Part shown: piece by piece, positions 21,124 to 21,440 of the stretch
Position numbering within the stretch: position 1 is the first letter of the stretch
Layout of the letters: each line of letters opens with the position of its first letter
DNA from: a virus
Virus record (IMG/VR): IMGVR_UViG_3300048128_000051
Coordinates: 1-21,440 of that record
Length of the DNA stretch: 21,440 bases
Strand: one strand, 5' to 3'
Program-made: the position numbers and the translations under genes
Notes under the pieces: model-generated
What the model was told of the DNA's origin: nothing
Databases searched by the model: none
The model's input: only the letters and a program-made list of their open reading frames with translations

Positions 21124-21426
21124 CTATTTAAAATCAAACAATGGCAACCCGAAGGTCATGGGGTCTTGCCCCCCGGTGTCAATCTCCAACACCCACTCAA
21201 TCTTTTTCCGCCGGCCCCAAAACTCTGCGACAGGCTTTGGCCCCCGCTGGTCCATCACTGTTCCGTTCAACAGCGTCTGTGCGTGCCGCGTAGTCACAAC
21301 GTAGTAAAGCGTGCCCGGCGTGGCTTGCTTGGCAAACGCGCCCAGCGTCCGGCCCTTGCAGTCAGGAACCCGCTTGTATTTGACGTTGAAGCCTTCAAGC
21401 AATTCGATAATATCGTTGTTGAACAT
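21124..21426 (-). CDS. Protein of unknown function (100 aa)
   Basis: A 100-residue protein, MFNNDIIELLEGFNVKYKRV at the start, then a basic mixed part (GTLYYVVTTRHAQTLLNGTV, RGPKPVAEFWGRRKKIEWVL) and an end rich in Gly, Pro and Phe. A GGAAAGGCGGG stretch just inside the window's right edge is a likely ribosome-binding site. It is the most upstream minus-strand gene visible; the operon's promoter must lie beyond the window. No family is recognised. Confidence 0.55.
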   Translation of the reverse strand: MFNNDIIELLEGFNVKYKRVPDCKGRTLGAFAKQATPGTLYYVVTTRHAQTLLNGTVMDQRGPKPVAEFWGRRKKIEWVLEIDTGGQDPMTFGLPLFDFK

Positions 21427-21440
21427 CCCGCCTTTCCACC

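Overview
The window looks like part of the genome of a lytic, short-tailed (podovirus-like) tailed bacteriophage. The evidence is a T7-type tail/ejection-protein train followed by a T7-like tail fibre, the dense packing (start and stop codons overlap at most junctions, with almost no intergenic DNA), and the absence of any cellular gene, integrase, tRNA or transposon. Several fibre modules and the tiny basic proteins are of a kind I associate with marine phages of Alphaproteobacteria and related hosts. That host guess is inference; nothing in the window proves it.

The two arms converge. Plus strand, 1-7136: the 3' part of a tail-nozzle protein, a small and a large internal virion (ejection) protein, and a 1134-residue protein carrying a ParB/DdrB-like domain and a zeta-toxin-type kinase domain, all chained by TAATG overlaps or short gaps. 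A second large ejection-type protein follows with an ATGA overlap (7133-9592). Next is a receptor-binding cassette (9628-14418): a T7-like fibre anchor, a small beta-rich protein, a tail-collar protein, three further fibre-tip-like proteins and a tail-assembly-chaperone-like protein. The lysis region (14415-16555) holds four small membrane proteins, three tiny basic proteins and an M15-family endolysin.

Minus strand, read right to left from 21426 to 16527: a probable early operon of small proteins of unknown function, a short membrane protein, a winged-helix protein, a YqaJ-type exonuclease, a 71-residue protein, a RecT-type annealing protein, a LexA-like DNA-binding protein without a protease domain, and two unknowns. 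Exonuclease plus RecT would form a phage recombination pair. The two arms meet tail to tail with the last genes overlapping by 29 bases.

The most unusual features are two candidate overprinted genes nested in the +1 frame of the ParB/zeta gene. The one at 6766-6933 has an excellent ribosome-binding site and starts just where the zeta domain ends. Other points of interest are the fusion of stop codons with ribosome-binding sites at the fibre-cassette junctions, an 11-codon mini-ORF tiled exactly between the ejection protein and the tail fibre, and several small genes (48, 39, 71 and 57 residues) that are easily missed.
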